Source of the DNA: Erwinia persicina NBRC 102418
Lineage (GTDB): Bacteria; Pseudomonadota; Gammaproteobacteria; Enterobacterales; Enterobacteriaceae
Assembly: GCF_001571305.1 (NCBI RefSeq)
Contig: NZ_BCTN01000019.1
Coordinates: 1 to 64,000 of the forward strand
Direction: 5' to 3'
Length of the DNA stretch: 64,000 nucleotides
The notes under the pieces are model-generated. The model ran no database searches and was not told the origin of the DNA. It was given only the letters and a program-made list of their open reading frames with translations. The number at the start of each line of letters is the position of its first letter. Position 1 is the stretch's first letter. The translations under genes were made by a program, and so were the position numbers. Below are positions 1-8,650 of the stretch, in pieces.

Positions 1-104
1 ACATCCAGTGAAGCTGTGCAGGACGGAATATCCAGGCGATAGCGGTTCAGTCCGCCTTCCGTTAGCGCAGACAGGGTGTTATTAAGCGTATCTGTCAGAC
101 TCAT
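1..104 (-). CDS. vgrG: VgrG/TssI T6SS spike protein, N-terminal fragment
   Basis: Only the first 34 codons lie in the window; the gene runs off the left edge. The ATG at 104 is preceded by GGAG at good spacing. The visible protein begins MSLTDTLNN and continues into GLNRYRLDIPSC, which resembles the start of VgrG proteins, where an R-Y-x-L-D-I strand opens the gp27-like domain. VgrG trimers form the tip of the secreted T6SS needle and carry effectors. Its position downstream of clpV in a T6SS operon on the same strand supports the call. The fragment is too short to decide whether the C-terminus carries an effector domain. Confidence 0.6.
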   Translation of the reverse strand, partial: MSLTDTLNNTLSALTEGGLNRYRLDIPSCTASLD

Positions 105-175
105 GATATTGACTCCATGGGATAACCTGCTGTCCATGACTCTCTTGCCGAAGGGCAAGTAACAGGTTTAAGTAC

Positions 176-385
176 TCAGCGAGTGCGAAAAAGAGTGATT
201 ACGGCTCCAACCCCGACAGCGCACATGAGGGCTTTAATCAGTTATACGGTCATGTCAAAATTATTCATACCGTATTCCCCATCACCTCTGACGGGAATAA
301 AATGCTTAACAAACGTATAAATAACAGCATCAGGAAGAGATAGGCCCCCAACGACAATGAATAGAAAGAAGGTAAAAACTCTCAC
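176..385 (-). pseudogene. Broken small two-helix membrane protein gene
   Basis: Reading the minus strand from a GTG at 385 (another GTG lies at 397) gives 47 codons ending in TAA at 242-244. The same frame then continues without a break for 21 more codons to a TGA at 176-178. The first half has a hydrophobic stretch (FTFFLFIVVGGLSLPDAVIY) followed by a polar loop with RGDGEYGMNNF. The second half has another hydrophobic stretch (ALMCAVGVGAVITLF) ending FRTR. This looks like a protein of about 69 residues with two membrane helices, interrupted by one nonsense codon. It lies between the candidate immunity lipoprotein and vgrG on the same strand, so it may have been a T6SS accessory or immunity protein. 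I do not recognise a family. No strong ribosome site is visible. Confidence 0.4.
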
Positions 386-470
386 TCGGCTAACCACCCC
401 GACGCAGGAATAGAAGAATAAATCATATATTTACAAGAAAAGCTCTAAACACGGACACTTATTACACTTG

Positions 471-938
471 CTATTCTGACACCTGAATTGAGCCATAAGG
501 CCTTGCGAATTCGCGATCTGTCAAAGGGAAATTATAGACTTGATTATTATTAATACCGACACCAACGACAAAGCTTCTCGCTTCTTTATTATCAAGGGTT
601 GGATGAAGTACAAACTCAACAATATACTTGCTACCATTTTCAAAATGAAAATAAGATGGAGGAATACATAATTCACCTTCAATAACCTTAAGGCCGGGAG
701 AAAAATTAAAATCTTTCTCCTTTGAAGGCGTCCCTCGCAGATTGATACCCATATCTACTGGCTGATAATCTTGTGCATTATCAATATTCACGCAAACATT
801 ATCACCCTTTTTACTCACCTGTGCAGTTTCATCAAAACGAAATCTGTCACCTGGTCCAGGGCATCCCGTCAGGATTGGAAGACAAAAAAACGCTAACAAC
901 AAAGAGTTAAGCTTAATAAAATAGTTACTTCTCACCAT
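471..938 (-). CDS. Putative T6SS immunity-type periplasmic lipoprotein
   Basis: 155 residues. A lipoprotein signal peptide is clear: basic N-terminus, hydrophobic core (LNSLLLAFFCLPI) and lipobox LTGC with Cys26 as the likely lipidated residue. The mature part is a small beta-rich domain with no enzymatic motif that I can see. The ATG at 938 is preceded by GAGGGG at 6 nt and overlaps the stop of the upstream metallopeptidase-like gene by 7 nt (ATGGTGA), so the two are translationally coupled. A small exported lipoprotein coupled to a candidate toxin inside a T6SS operon is the usual arrangement of a periplasmic immunity protein. That role is inferred from position and localisation; it could also be a structural accessory. 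Confidence 0.6.
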   Translation of the reverse strand: MVRSNYFIKLNSLLLAFFCLPILTGCPGPGDRFRFDETAQVSKKGDNVCVNIDNAQDYQPVDMGINLRGTPSKEKDFNFSPGLKVIEGELCIPPSYFHFENGSKYIVEFVLHPTLDNKEARSFVVGVGINNNQVYNFPLTDREFARPYGSIQVSE

Positions 939-1486
939 GGAAAACCCCTCAAAGCATTTTTATATCCCTCACGTATCACCGACTCAGAAGTATCCCCATC
1001 GAGCGTAATAGCGGGATATCTTTTATTTTCAAGGTGACTCCAGATTTCATACCCAAATGTCTGTAAAACAAAATTATCTGCAATAATCTGCGCCTGCTGC
1101 TCCATCGGATATTCGCTTAAGAGACGACCATCAAGGGTATAACGGTAACTCACCATCCAGCTCACCAGCCCTCTGACGATCACATTCATTCCTTTTTCAC
1201 GCTGCCAGACATGACTCATTTCATGGATGAACAGATGCTGAAAACTGTCGGTTGTCTGTGAGAAATCATCGAAATATAGATCACGAAAATAGATCTCCCC
1301 GTTCGGCGTCATCGCCGTATTCTTATCCTGTAAATTGAAAGGAAGATAACTCTCTCTGTGGATCCATACTTTCGAATAATCAATAGTGGATAAAAAAACA
1401 GATTGTGCCAGCTGTATCTCACCCGTCGTAAGTAGCCTGGCACCACCTTCTTTAATTCTGAACTGATCCTGAGTTTCTTCAGTCAT
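932..1486 (-). CDS. HExxH zinc-metallopeptidase-like protein, candidate T6SS effector
   Basis: 184 residues from the ATG at 1486. This start is chosen because ATGACTGA overlaps the clpV stop by 8 nt; the open frame extends 11 codons further but only into clpV. Residues 88-92 are HEMSH within FIHEMSHVWQ, a classic HExxH zinc-binding helix, and a possible third ligand is a Glu or His further downstream (EQQAQIIADNF region). There is no signal peptide. Proteins with this motif are found near vgrG/Rhs genes and are often annotated as Vgr-related or Rhs-related. It sits directly behind clpV and is coupled to a lipoprotein gene, so I infer an effector with its immunity protein. A housekeeping peptidase role cannot be excluded. 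Confidence 0.55.
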   Translation of the reverse strand: MTEETQDQFRIKEGGARLLTTGEIQLAQSVFLSTIDYSKVWIHRESYLPFNLQDKNTAMTPNGEIYFRDLYFDDFSQTTDSFQHLFIHEMSHVWQREKGMNVIVRGLVSWMVSYRYTLDGRLLSEYPMEQQAQIIADNFVLQTFGYEIWSHLENKRYPAITLDGDTSESVIREGYKNALRGFPW

Positions 1487-4118
1487 GTTTAAACTCCAGC
1501 CCAATCCCCTCTTCCTCACTCCAGCTAAGGCGTAGCGACTGTGGTTTCTGTCTGGCGGCCATATGGGTCAGCAGCTGCTGACTCAGCACCGGCAGGATTT
1601 GCTGGTTGAGCAGGCTGTCGACGTTGCGCGCGCCGGTATCCGGCAGCAGGCAGGCGGCGGTCAGCGCGTCATACAGGCTCTCCCCGATCTGCGTAGTCAG
1701 ACCGTAGTGACGGTTGAGGCGCTTGCTGACCTGTGCGAGCTTCATCTGCACGATAGTGCGCATCGCGGGCTCATTCAGTGGGCGATAAATCACCGTCTGG
1801 AAGCGGGCCAGCAGCGCGGGCTGGAAGTGGTCGCGCAGGATGGGGCGCAGCAGTTCGTGCAGCTCGCCTTCGGTGGCCTCCGGCTGTTCATCCAGCAGTT
1901 GCATAATGTGGTCACTGCCGAGATTGGCGGTCATTAAAATCACGGTGTTGCGAAAGTCGATTTCACGCCCTTCGCCGTCGCGCATAACGCCGCGGTCAAA
2001 CACCTGATAGAACAGGTTCATCACATCGCGGTGTGCTTTTTCCACTTCATCCAGCAGCACCACGCTGTACGGGCGCTTGCGCACCGCTTCAGTGAGGATA
2101 CCGCCCTGGCCGTAACCCACGTAACCCGGCGGTGAGCCTTTCAACTGGGACACAGTGTGCGGCTCCTGATACTCGGACAGGTTAATGGTAATCAGCGATT
2201 TTTCGCCGCCGTACAGCACGTCTGCCAGCGCCAGCGCGGTTTCCGTTTTACCGACGCCACTCGGACCGACCAGCAGGAACACGCCCTGCGGCCCGTTCTC
2301 GCTGGTCAGCCCGGTTTTAGCGGCGCGCAGCCGCTGCGCGATGGCGTTAAGCGACGCCTGCTGGCCCACTACGCGCTGGCCGATTTCCGCTTCCAGTGTC
2401 AGCAGTTCGGTCTGCTCGTCCTTCATTAATGAGGAAAGTGGCACCCCGGTCCAGTCGGCAATCACGTTGGCAACCGTGCGGGTGCCCACGTCCACCTGAA
2501 CCAGCACGTCGCCCTGCTGTGCCTGTTCGAGCTGCTGCTGCAGGACGGAAATGTCTGCCTGCAGGCTGATGTCCTGCCGGCTGGCCATCAGCTGCTGCGC
2601 CAGCGCCTTTTCAGTGCTGAAACGTGCTTCCTGCTCCCCGATACGCGCGTCCAGATCAGCCCGCTGCTGCTCAATCACCCCCAGGCGGTCACCATGACGG
2701 TTGCTGCCGGCGGCGATATCTTCCAGCAGCGCCTGCTCTTCCAGTTCCAGCGCGGTCAGCTGTGCTTTCAGGCGCACAATTTGTTCAGGCACCGTGTCGA
2801 GGCTCATACGTACGCGCGCGGCGGCGGTGTCCAGCAGGTCAACGGCCTTATCCGGCAGCTGGCGACCGGTCAGGTAGCGGCGGGAAAGCGTAACGGCCGC
2901 ATGCACTGCGTCATCGGTGATGTGCACGTTATGGTGTTCGGCATAACGGGATTTCAGGCCTCTGAGCATCAGGCAGGCGGTTTCGTCGTCCGGTTCGTCC
3001 ACTTTCACCATCTGGAAGCGGCGCTCCAGCGCGGCATCCTTCTCGAAGTACTGCTTGTACTCGCTCCAGGTGGTGGCGGCGATGGTGCGCAGCTCGCCGC
3101 GTGCCAGGGCCGGTTTCAGCAGGTTTGCGGCATCCGCCCCTCCCGCCTGATTGCCCGCACCGATAATGGTGTGGGCTTCGTCGATAAACAGCAGAACCGG
3201 CACAGGCGACTGCTGCACCGCATCGATGACGTTTTTCAGACGCTGTTCAAATTCACCTTTCACGCCTGCCCCTGCCTGCAACAGGCCGAGGTCAAGGGTG
3301 CGCAGGATGACGGTTTTCAGCGATTCAGGCACGTTGCCTTCAGCAATCCGCAATGCCAGGCCTTCCACCAGTGCGGTTTTGCCGACGCCCGGTTCACCGA
3401 CCAGGATCGGGTTGTTCTTGCGGCGTCTTGAGAGGATATCCACCATCTGGCGGATTTCCGTGTCACGGCCAAACACCGGGTCAATCTTGCCCTCTTTCGC
3501 TTTAGCAGTGACATCGAGGGTGAATTTATCCAGCGCGTTCTGCAGCGCCGGGTTCAGTTCGCCCTCTTTCAGCTCTGCACCCACAGGACGCCCCACAAAC
3601 TCCACCTCACCGCCATGCTCCTGGGCCAGTTCGGCCTCAAACTGCAGCTCCGGGCGTTCATCAGACTGTGCATCCAGCAGGGGGCGCAGGCGGGAAAGCT
3701 GACTCATCCCGAGCGTCAGCAACGGCCACAGTCCGTCACAGTGAGCAAGTCGCTGATTTTCCGTCAGTGCCATCAGCAGATGAACGCTGCGGATACTCGG
3801 CTCTCCGGCAAGCGAGGCCAGCATCCAGGCTTCCTGCAGCAGTTTCTGGGTATCAGCAGATAGCTGCGGGCGATTGCGTACTGAGCGCGGCTGATTATCC
3901 AGCCAGCCCAGTAAATCCTGCCAGATGGCATCCATATCCCACTCGTAGCGGCGCGCAAGCACCGTCAGGTCACCTTCCCCCTGTTCAAGCAGCTTCAGCA
4001 GCCAGTGCTCCGGCAAAATTTCCGCGTGGGCACGGGTCTGGCAGAGCGAAGCCGCGCCTTCCATCGCACGGGCACAGTAAGGGTTCAGACGTCGCAGCAG
4101 GATGGCTGGATTTTCCAT
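1479..4118 (-). CDS. clpV: T6SS sheath-recycling AAA+ ATPase ClpV (TssH)
   Basis: 879 residues from the ATG at 4118, which has an AGAGAG ribosome site; the open frame upstream to 4256 is probably not translated. It disassembles the contracted TssBC sheath in the cytoplasm. An N-terminal Clp-N repeat region (about 1-150) is followed by AAA domain 1 with Walker A GEPGVGKT (241-248) and Walker B LLFIDEAH, a ClpB-like coiled-coil middle region, and AAA domain 2 with Walker A GPSGVGKT (618-625) and Walker [12 protein letters not shown], then a ClpB C-terminal domain. Length and domains are full for the family. It lies downstream of hcp with a 303-nt gap, which is unusual in this otherwise tight operon and is filled by a repeat element. 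Confidence 0.96.
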   Translation of the reverse strand: MENPAILLRRLNPYCARAMEGAASLCQTRAHAEILPEHWLLKLLEQGEGDLTVLARRYEWDMDAIWQDLLGWLDNQPRSVRNRPQLSADTQKLLQEAWMLASLAGEPSIRSVHLLMALTENQRLAHCDGLWPLLTLGMSQLSRLRPLLDAQSDERPELQFEAELAQEHGGEVEFVGRPVGAELKEGELNPALQNALDKFTLDVTAKAKEGKIDPVFGRDTEIRQMVDILSRRRKNNPILVGEPGVGKTALVEGLALRIAEGNVPESLKTVILRTLDLGLLQAGAGVKGEFEQRLKNVIDAVQQSPVPVLLFIDEAHTIIGAGNQAGGADAANLLKPALARGELRTIAATTWSEYKQYFEKDAALERRFQMVKVDEPDDETACLMLRGLKSRYAEHHNVHITDDAVHAAVTLSRRYLTGRQLPDKAVDLLDTAAARVRMSLDTVPEQIVRLKAQLTALELEEQALLEDIAAGSNRHGDRLGVIEQQRADLDARIGEQEARFSTEKALAQQLMASRQDISLQADISVLQQQLEQAQQGDVLVQVDVGTRTVANVIADWTGVPLSSLMKDEQTELLTLEAEIGQRVVGQQASLNAIAQRLRAAKTGLTSENGPQGVFLLVGPSGVGKTETALALADVLYGGEKSLITINLSEYQEPHTVSQLKGSPPGYVGYGQGGILTEAVRKRPYSVVLLDEVEKAHRDVMNLFYQVFDRGVMRDGEGREIDFRNTVILMTANLGSDHIMQLLDEQPEATEGELHELLRPILRDHFQPALLARFQTVIYRPLNEPAMRTIVQMKLAQVSKRLNRHYGLTTQIGESLYDALTAACLLPDTGARNVDSLLNQQILPVLSQQLLTHMAARQKPQSLRLSWSEEEGIGLEFKHD

Positions 4119-4320
4119 GAATTTCTCTCTTTGTCGGTTCCTGGACACGCTACCGCCCATCGCTGTTTCCCGTGAAGGGGACCAGAGCGCATACGGTCGG
4201 GCTGGCAGTTTGTGGGTTTCTTTGCTGAACGCCCGCGAGCTGCAGACGTTCAGCAAAACAGCGGAAAGGTCATCCCCCTCCGCTTAAAAACGAGGATTAC
4301 GCTAAAGAGTTCGTGTCGCA

Positions 4321-4421
4321 GGAAGGCGGCAAGTTCGTAAGTCTCCGGGAACAGAGATAACTATGTGACCGGAGCGAGCGAACGCAGCCAACGCACCTGT
4401 GGCGCGAAATATGACGCGTAA
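4321..4421 (+). repeat. Structured intergenic repeat, copy A (behind hcp)
   Basis: About 100 bp that align without gaps to copies at 39003-39111 and 39130-39236, roughly 69% identical to the last. It contains a hairpin: outer stem CTCCGG/CCGGAG around an inner stem ACAGAG/CTATGT with loop ATAA (one mismatch). The other copies have CCCCGG/CCGGGG and GCTTAC/GTAAGT, so both stems keep pairing while the bases change. It ends in ATGACGCGTA directly against the hcp stop codon, on the opposite strand. With its flanks it fills the 4119-4421 gap between hcp and clpV. The family name is not known to me; it may be one of the dispersed enterobacterial intergenic elements. Confidence 0.7.
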
Positions 4422-4913
4422 TCACGCGGTGGCGCGTTCGTTCCAGCTATCGGAATGAATGATGTTGCCGTCTTTGTAGGTCCAGGTGATTTTTTCGTAA
4501 CGCAGCTCGATGGTTTCGAGGTGGTTATGCTTCTCATAGCCCGGGTCTTTGATGTCGTGCATTTTCGGCGCGACTTTCACCAGCTTGACGTTCTCCAGTT
4601 TGGTGTTGAAGTACTCCACTTCCTGGCCCGCATCGTTGATTTTGTACCACCTGAATTCGGCAGACTTAAGGGTCTGACCGGTGGTCACCGCCTTGTACAG
4701 GTACGGGCTGGAGGAGTCGATTTCCTTGGTGAACAGGAACGGGGTGTGGATACGGGTACCGGTCAGCTTGCCGGTGTTGTTATCGGTCGGGATGTACAGG
4801 TTATGTTCCTGTGCCACCACTTCGATGCTGCCTTCACGGTCTTTCACGTCCACGGAACCTTTGATGTCCGCACCGCCGTCGTCTTTCAGCCACAGATAGA
4901 CTGGAATTGCCAT
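4422..4913 (-). CDS. hcp: Hcp (TssD), T6SS inner-tube protein
   Basis: 163 residues, the usual Hcp length, with no C-terminal effector extension. Hcp hexamers stack to form the secreted T6SS tube and chaperone small effectors. The N-terminus MAIPVYLWLKDDGG and the following acid-rich DVKDREG stretch, the THTPF-like strand (RIHTPFLFTKEID) and the C-terminal LRYEKITWTY are typical of the family. A strong ribosome site (AAGGAG) precedes the ATG at 4913, and the gene begins 3 nt after the ompA-like gene. High Hcp demand fits this site. The gene is followed by the structured repeat ending at 4421, which could influence 3'-end formation between hcp and clpV. Confidence 0.96.
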   Translation of the reverse strand: MAIPVYLWLKDDGGADIKGSVDVKDREGSIEVVAQEHNLYIPTDNNTGKLTGTRIHTPFLFTKEIDSSSPYLYKAVTTGQTLKSAEFRWYKINDAGQEVEYFNTKLENVKLVKVAPKMHDIKDPGYEKHNHLETIELRYEKITWTYKDGNIIHSDSWNERATA

Positions 4914-4916
4914 GTG

Positions 4917-6644
4917 TTACTCCTTATCAGAACTTACTGTTGTGTCATCATCCTGTGATGACGTCTGGGATACTGATGCCAGGCAGGCGTCTGCCTGCGG
5001 CACCAGACTGATTTCGACCCGGCGGTTCAACGCACGACCTTCCGGGGTATCATTAGTTGCGATCGGGCGCGTGGCGCCGTACCCCTGAACCGCAAAGCAG
5101 CTTTCCGCGATATCGCCGGTGTCGCGCATCCAGTCACGCACGGCTTCCGCACGTCTCTGGGACAGCGTCTGGTTTAGCAATGCACTGCCGGTGTTATCGG
5201 TATGGCCGGACACGACAATCAGCCAGCCCGGTTTGGCTTTGATGCCTGCCAGCGAGTTCACCAGTAGTTTGGTGGAACCGGGCTTGAGGTCGAACCTGCC
5301 CGAGTCAAACAGCGACATGCTGTCGAGACGAAGGATTTTCGCATCCTGAATGATTTTCTTAATGACCGGTGGTGGCGGTGGTGGCGGCGGTGCCCAGTCA
5401 CTGACGGCAGCCTCAACGGACGGCACCAGGCGCAGCCCCTGATACAGACCCAGGCGATAACGCAGTGGCTCCCCGCGACGCTGCCAGTCGTCCAGCAAAG
5501 CGCCATCGGCCCTGAGGCGCTGCTGCGCACGCAGTTTCGGTGCCACAGGCTTACCGGTCATCTGGTGATACAGTGCAAGGTGATCGCCAACATTACGGAT
5601 GAGGCGCTGGTTGTTCATCCAGGACGCCAGCATGGCGAGTGCCAGGAAAATCCCGCCCAGAAATGCGGCGTAACGCCAGAACACCATTCTGCGGCTCACG
5701 CCTCGCCGCCGCGGTAATGCTGGCAGCAGCAGTTCAGGCAGCGGCAGTGGTTCTGTGGTGACAACGACATCCGGTGGCAGCGCCGTCACGGAAGTGATGT
5801 GCTGTTGCCAGAGATTGCCCGCGATGCCGCTCACCGGCACCATGCACATACCCTGCACACAGGGCTTCATCACCGGTAGCTCGCCCTGCCGTAGCGACAG
5901 CAGGTCATTCACCGCGCTGCTCTGCCAGGCAAGCAGACTGTCCAGCCACAGGCCCTGGCTCAGACGCGAAAGACGCCCGTCTGAGCCGGTCTCCCGGGTC
6001 CATTCCGTCAGTGACACATTGCCCTGACCGGGCTGATACACCTGAATACCGCTTCGCTGGCTTACCGTGGTAAACCAGACGGGCTCTGCCTCCGCGCAGG
6101 CCACAGGGGGCGATACCCAGGTCACGGTCCACAGCGGGGGGAGAGTGCCCAATGCCGCACGGCACTGGACGACAGCCCGCTGCCAGCCCCGCAGGGACTG
6201 GGTAAAATCATCAATGGAGGTGTGCTGTTCAGGTACCACCGCCAGCATGACGGAGATTTGCGACACCAGGGCTGGGCGCACCAGGCTCAGGTGCTGTGCA
6301 AAGAGAGGCAGCTGTTCCGCATCCTTCACACACAGATACCAGCCCTGCCGGGTTTCCCGGTGACGGGAACCGGACACAAACAGCGGGGTGTTGTCGCCAC
6401 AGACGAGGATAACCGCCCCCTGAAAATCTTCCGGCGGCAGGTTTTCATCCGCAATCTCACGGACAGCGGTGGCCCGCGCCTGAGAAGCCCGAAGCTGACG
6501 CCAGATCATCACCCCGGACACCAGAAAAACCAGCAGGCTGAGTGCCACGCGGCTACCCGTGGACAGTGGCCAGAATTCCAGAACGAGCCACAGCGCCAGC
6601 AGGCCACCCAGAGCAGTTAACAGACTTCGGTACGCAACCTGCAT
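4917..6644 (-). CDS. T6SS-associated OmpA-family inner-membrane protein
   Basis: 575 residues. Two membrane helices near residues 8-47, a large central cytoplasmic-type domain, a third helix (RYAAFLGGIFLALAMLASW, about 328-346), a run of eight prolines, and a C-terminal OmpA/MotB peptidoglycan-binding domain with GHTDNTGSALLNQ and a closing NRRVEISL. In many T6SS the peptidoglycan-binding domain is fused to TssL; here TssL is short and this separate protein, 3 nt downstream of it, presumably supplies the cell-wall anchor for the membrane complex. The ATG at 6644 has a GGGGTAAG ribosome site. The T6SS role follows from operon position; the name TagL is used for related but not identical proteins, so I leave the symbol empty. 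Confidence 0.85.
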   Translation of the reverse strand: MQVAYRSLLTALGGLLALWLVLEFWPLSTGSRVALSLLVFLVSGVMIWRQLRASQARATAVREIADENLPPEDFQGAVILVCGDNTPLFVSGSRHRETRQGWYLCVKDAEQLPLFAQHLSLVRPALVSQISVMLAVVPEQHTSIDDFTQSLRGWQRAVVQCRAALGTLPPLWTVTWVSPPVACAEAEPVWFTTVSQRSGIQVYQPGQGNVSLTEWTRETGSDGRLSRLSQGLWLDSLLAWQSSAVNDLLSLRQGELPVMKPCVQGMCMVPVSGIAGNLWQQHITSVTALPPDVVVTTEPLPLPELLLPALPRRRGVSRRMVFWRYAAFLGGIFLALAMLASWMNNQRLIRNVGDHLALYHQMTGKPVAPKLRAQQRLRADGALLDDWQRRGEPLRYRLGLYQGLRLVPSVEAAVSDWAPPPPPPPPVIKKIIQDAKILRLDSMSLFDSGRFDLKPGSTKLLVNSLAGIKAKPGWLIVVSGHTDNTGSALLNQTLSQRRAEAVRDWMRDTGDIAESCFAVQGYGATRPIATNDTPEGRALNRRVEISLVPQADACLASVSQTSSQDDDTTVSSDKE

Positions 6645-6647
6645 CGC

Positions 6648-7301
6648 TTACCCCGGCCTGACGATCTGGCTTACCCGTTCGGTAAGCGAAGACGAAAGGA
6701 AGAACCAGAGTGCGACAAGGGCGACAGCGGCCACAACCCAGCTCAGCCAGTACCCGCGACGGCCGCTGCGCAGGCGTGATGCCCGGGCAACAATGGGGGC
6801 ATCCTGCGCCAGCGTAAAGGCCGGCACCCGCTCACCCAACGCCCGCACCACATCTTCACGTCGTTCATCGTCTTCAGCCCGGTATTGGCCAACAAAGCCC
6901 AGTTGCAAAGTGCGGTACATGCAGGTCAGTACCGCGATGTCTGGTGCCGTTTCTTTCAGCAGGTTGCGAATACGTTCCCACACCTCTTCGCCTGCATTCA
7001 GAGTGCCAAAAAAGTGCGCCTGAAGCGGGTCACGCCGCCAGGTCAGGTAACCGTCATCGCTGGATCCGCGGTTCAGCACGCTCTCATCAAGCAGGGCACA
7101 CAGCGCATAGACCATGTGATCACGGCTGATATCGCTGTAGCCGGCCTCCTTCAGCGCGGCTTTCGCCTCCAGCACCAGACGACAGGCCCGACGGTAGAGC
7201 CCCTCCCCGTCACGGACCTCCTGTCCGCCCCGCAGCTGGCTGACCATCAGCCAGCCGGGGTAGAAAATACGCTCAATTTGACTCATTTCTGATGTATTCA
7301 T
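6648..7301 (-). CDS. tssL: TssL (DotU/IcmH family), short form
   Basis: 217 residues. TssL is the inner-membrane T6SS component that binds TssM and the baseplate through TssK. The cytoplasmic helical-bundle domain carries the family's CALLDESVL segment and the RDPLQAHFFGTLNAGEEVW region; a single C-terminal helix (WLSWVVAAVALVALWFFL, about 183-201) anchors it with a short periplasmic tail. There is no peptidoglycan-binding extension, which matches the separate OmpA-like protein that follows 3 nt later. Its ATG overlaps the tssK stop by 4 nt (ATGA), indicating translational coupling. Confidence 0.94.
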   Translation of the reverse strand: MNTSEMSQIERIFYPGWLMVSQLRGGQEVRDGEGLYRRACRLVLEAKAALKEAGYSDISRDHMVYALCALLDESVLNRGSSDDGYLTWRRDPLQAHFFGTLNAGEEVWERIRNLLKETAPDIAVLTCMYRTLQLGFVGQYRAEDDERREDVVRALGERVPAFTLAQDAPIVARASRLRSGRRGYWLSWVVAAVALVALWFFLSSSLTERVSQIVRPG

Positions 7302-8635
7302 GTGCGCAGCACCGCAAAGAGTTCAAGATCCACATCCCCCAGTGATCGCGGGGTATAGAAGGTGCAGCTTCCCGCTTCCAGCATCGCCCGCGCCGCCTCA
7401 CTACTCAGATCCAGCGAGAAATACTGGTTCTCAAGGCGTAACGGGATAGCGGCCGGCACATGGGTCAGCGGCTTGATAACTATCCCGCTCAGGGCCACAT
7501 TCACCACATCCGAAACATCATCAAAGCTGCCCGCTTTACACAGCTGCGGGAATTTTGTCTGAAGTTCATGGTTCGACATGGAGGAGCGTACGGAAAGGTA
7601 GAAATCCGCCCCTTCGCGCAGGCGCGCATCGTGCAGGGCACCTTTCCAGATCTGATCCTGATGCTCCAGGTGAATACTCACCACCCGTGACGGCAGGCTC
7701 GCTTCCAGCAGCTTATCGAGCAGTGCCAGCAACGGCGGAAATACCCGCTCCGGTGCATCATGCTGATAAGCAGGAATATCCCCGGCGTCGTGTTCCAGAG
7801 AGAAAGTCAGCAGGCTGCCGGCCAGACGGGTCAGTTCGCGATACAGCAGTTCCGGGTGACGCTCCGGTGTCTGCAGCAGCTCCGTCAGCACCGGCCCGGC
7901 GCTGTTCAGGGCATTGAGCAGCCAGAACAGGGAGACATCCGCGACTGCAAAATCTGCCATCCGCTCATTGCTCTCACGACGCATGGCCATCAGGCGACGG
8001 CGGCGGGCCTGCAGACGAACCAGCAGGTCACCCAGTTCGGTGGCAAGCCACGGGCTGGCAGCAACAGAAAGCATCGGCGGGATGAAAGCCGGGTCCCGGC
8101 TCCACTGCCCCTGGGCATTACGTACCAGACGGGCCACCGGACAGGTCAGGTATGCTGTGTTTTCCTGGCTGGACAGACGCAGGGTCAGCGCATGACGCAG
8201 AATCGCGAGTTCCCCGCGTTCATGCCCGGCCAGTTCCTGCACCACCACACGCTCCGCTTTCCAGCGACGCGGGCGCTCACTGTCCTGCCCGTTATCGAGG
8301 TTGCCACCACTGGCGCTCAGCAGCGGCAGTGCGACAACCACGTCAACAGGCTCACTGCCCGCTGCAACAGATAAATCACAGACCGGAGGGAGCCTGTCCG
8401 CCAGGTCGGTATCAACAAGGGTCCCGTCCTGAAAGCGCACCACCAGACGGGTGGCGTTCAGACGCGAGAGCGCCAGTGCGGCATCGTCAAATTCTGCCGC
8501 AACCACGCCCCAGGGATGAGAAATACCCATCCGGGCGACCATGTCGGCGACGTGCGCCTCCCAGCGGGCCTGCTGCTGGAACTGTTGTGGGGCCAGCATG
8601 GCCCCGTCAGTCCATAACGGACGATAGATTTTCAT
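7298..8635 (-). CDS. tssK: TssK, T6SS baseplate subunit
   Basis: 445 residues, normal for TssK. TssK trimers link the TssFGE-VgrG baseplate to the TssJLM membrane complex. The N-terminus (MKIYRPLWTDGAMLAPQQF) has the family's short opening strand followed by a P-Q-x-F-Q-Q helix, and the remainder aligns in character with TssK: a beta-rich shell domain, a helical middle and a C-terminal receptor-binding domain ending with FYTPRSLGDVDLELFAV. It is cytoplasmic with no signal peptide or helices. It lies 15 nt downstream of tssC and overlaps tssL by 4 nt. Confidence 0.93.
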   Translation of the reverse strand: MKIYRPLWTDGAMLAPQQFQQQARWEAHVADMVARMGISHPWGVVAAEFDDAALALSRLNATRLVVRFQDGTLVDTDLADRLPPVCDLSVAAGSEPVDVVVALPLLSASGGNLDNGQDSERPRRWKAERVVVQELAGHERGELAILRHALTLRLSSQENTAYLTCPVARLVRNAQGQWSRDPAFIPPMLSVAASPWLATELGDLLVRLQARRRRLMAMRRESNERMADFAVADVSLFWLLNALNSAGPVLTELLQTPERHPELLYRELTRLAGSLLTFSLEHDAGDIPAYQHDAPERVFPPLLALLDKLLEASLPSRVVSIHLEHQDQIWKGALHDARLREGADFYLSVRSSMSNHELQTKFPQLCKAGSFDDVSDVVNVALSGIVIKPLTHVPAAIPLRLENQYFSLDLSSEAARAMLEAGSCTFYTPRSLGDVDLELFAVLRT

Positions 8636-8650
8636 CCCTGTTAACCTGCC

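Noticed and set aside
2694-3431. 245-codon plus-strand frame inside clpV
   Set aside because: Opposite strand of a clear AAA+ ATPase; composition reflects the ClpV codons.
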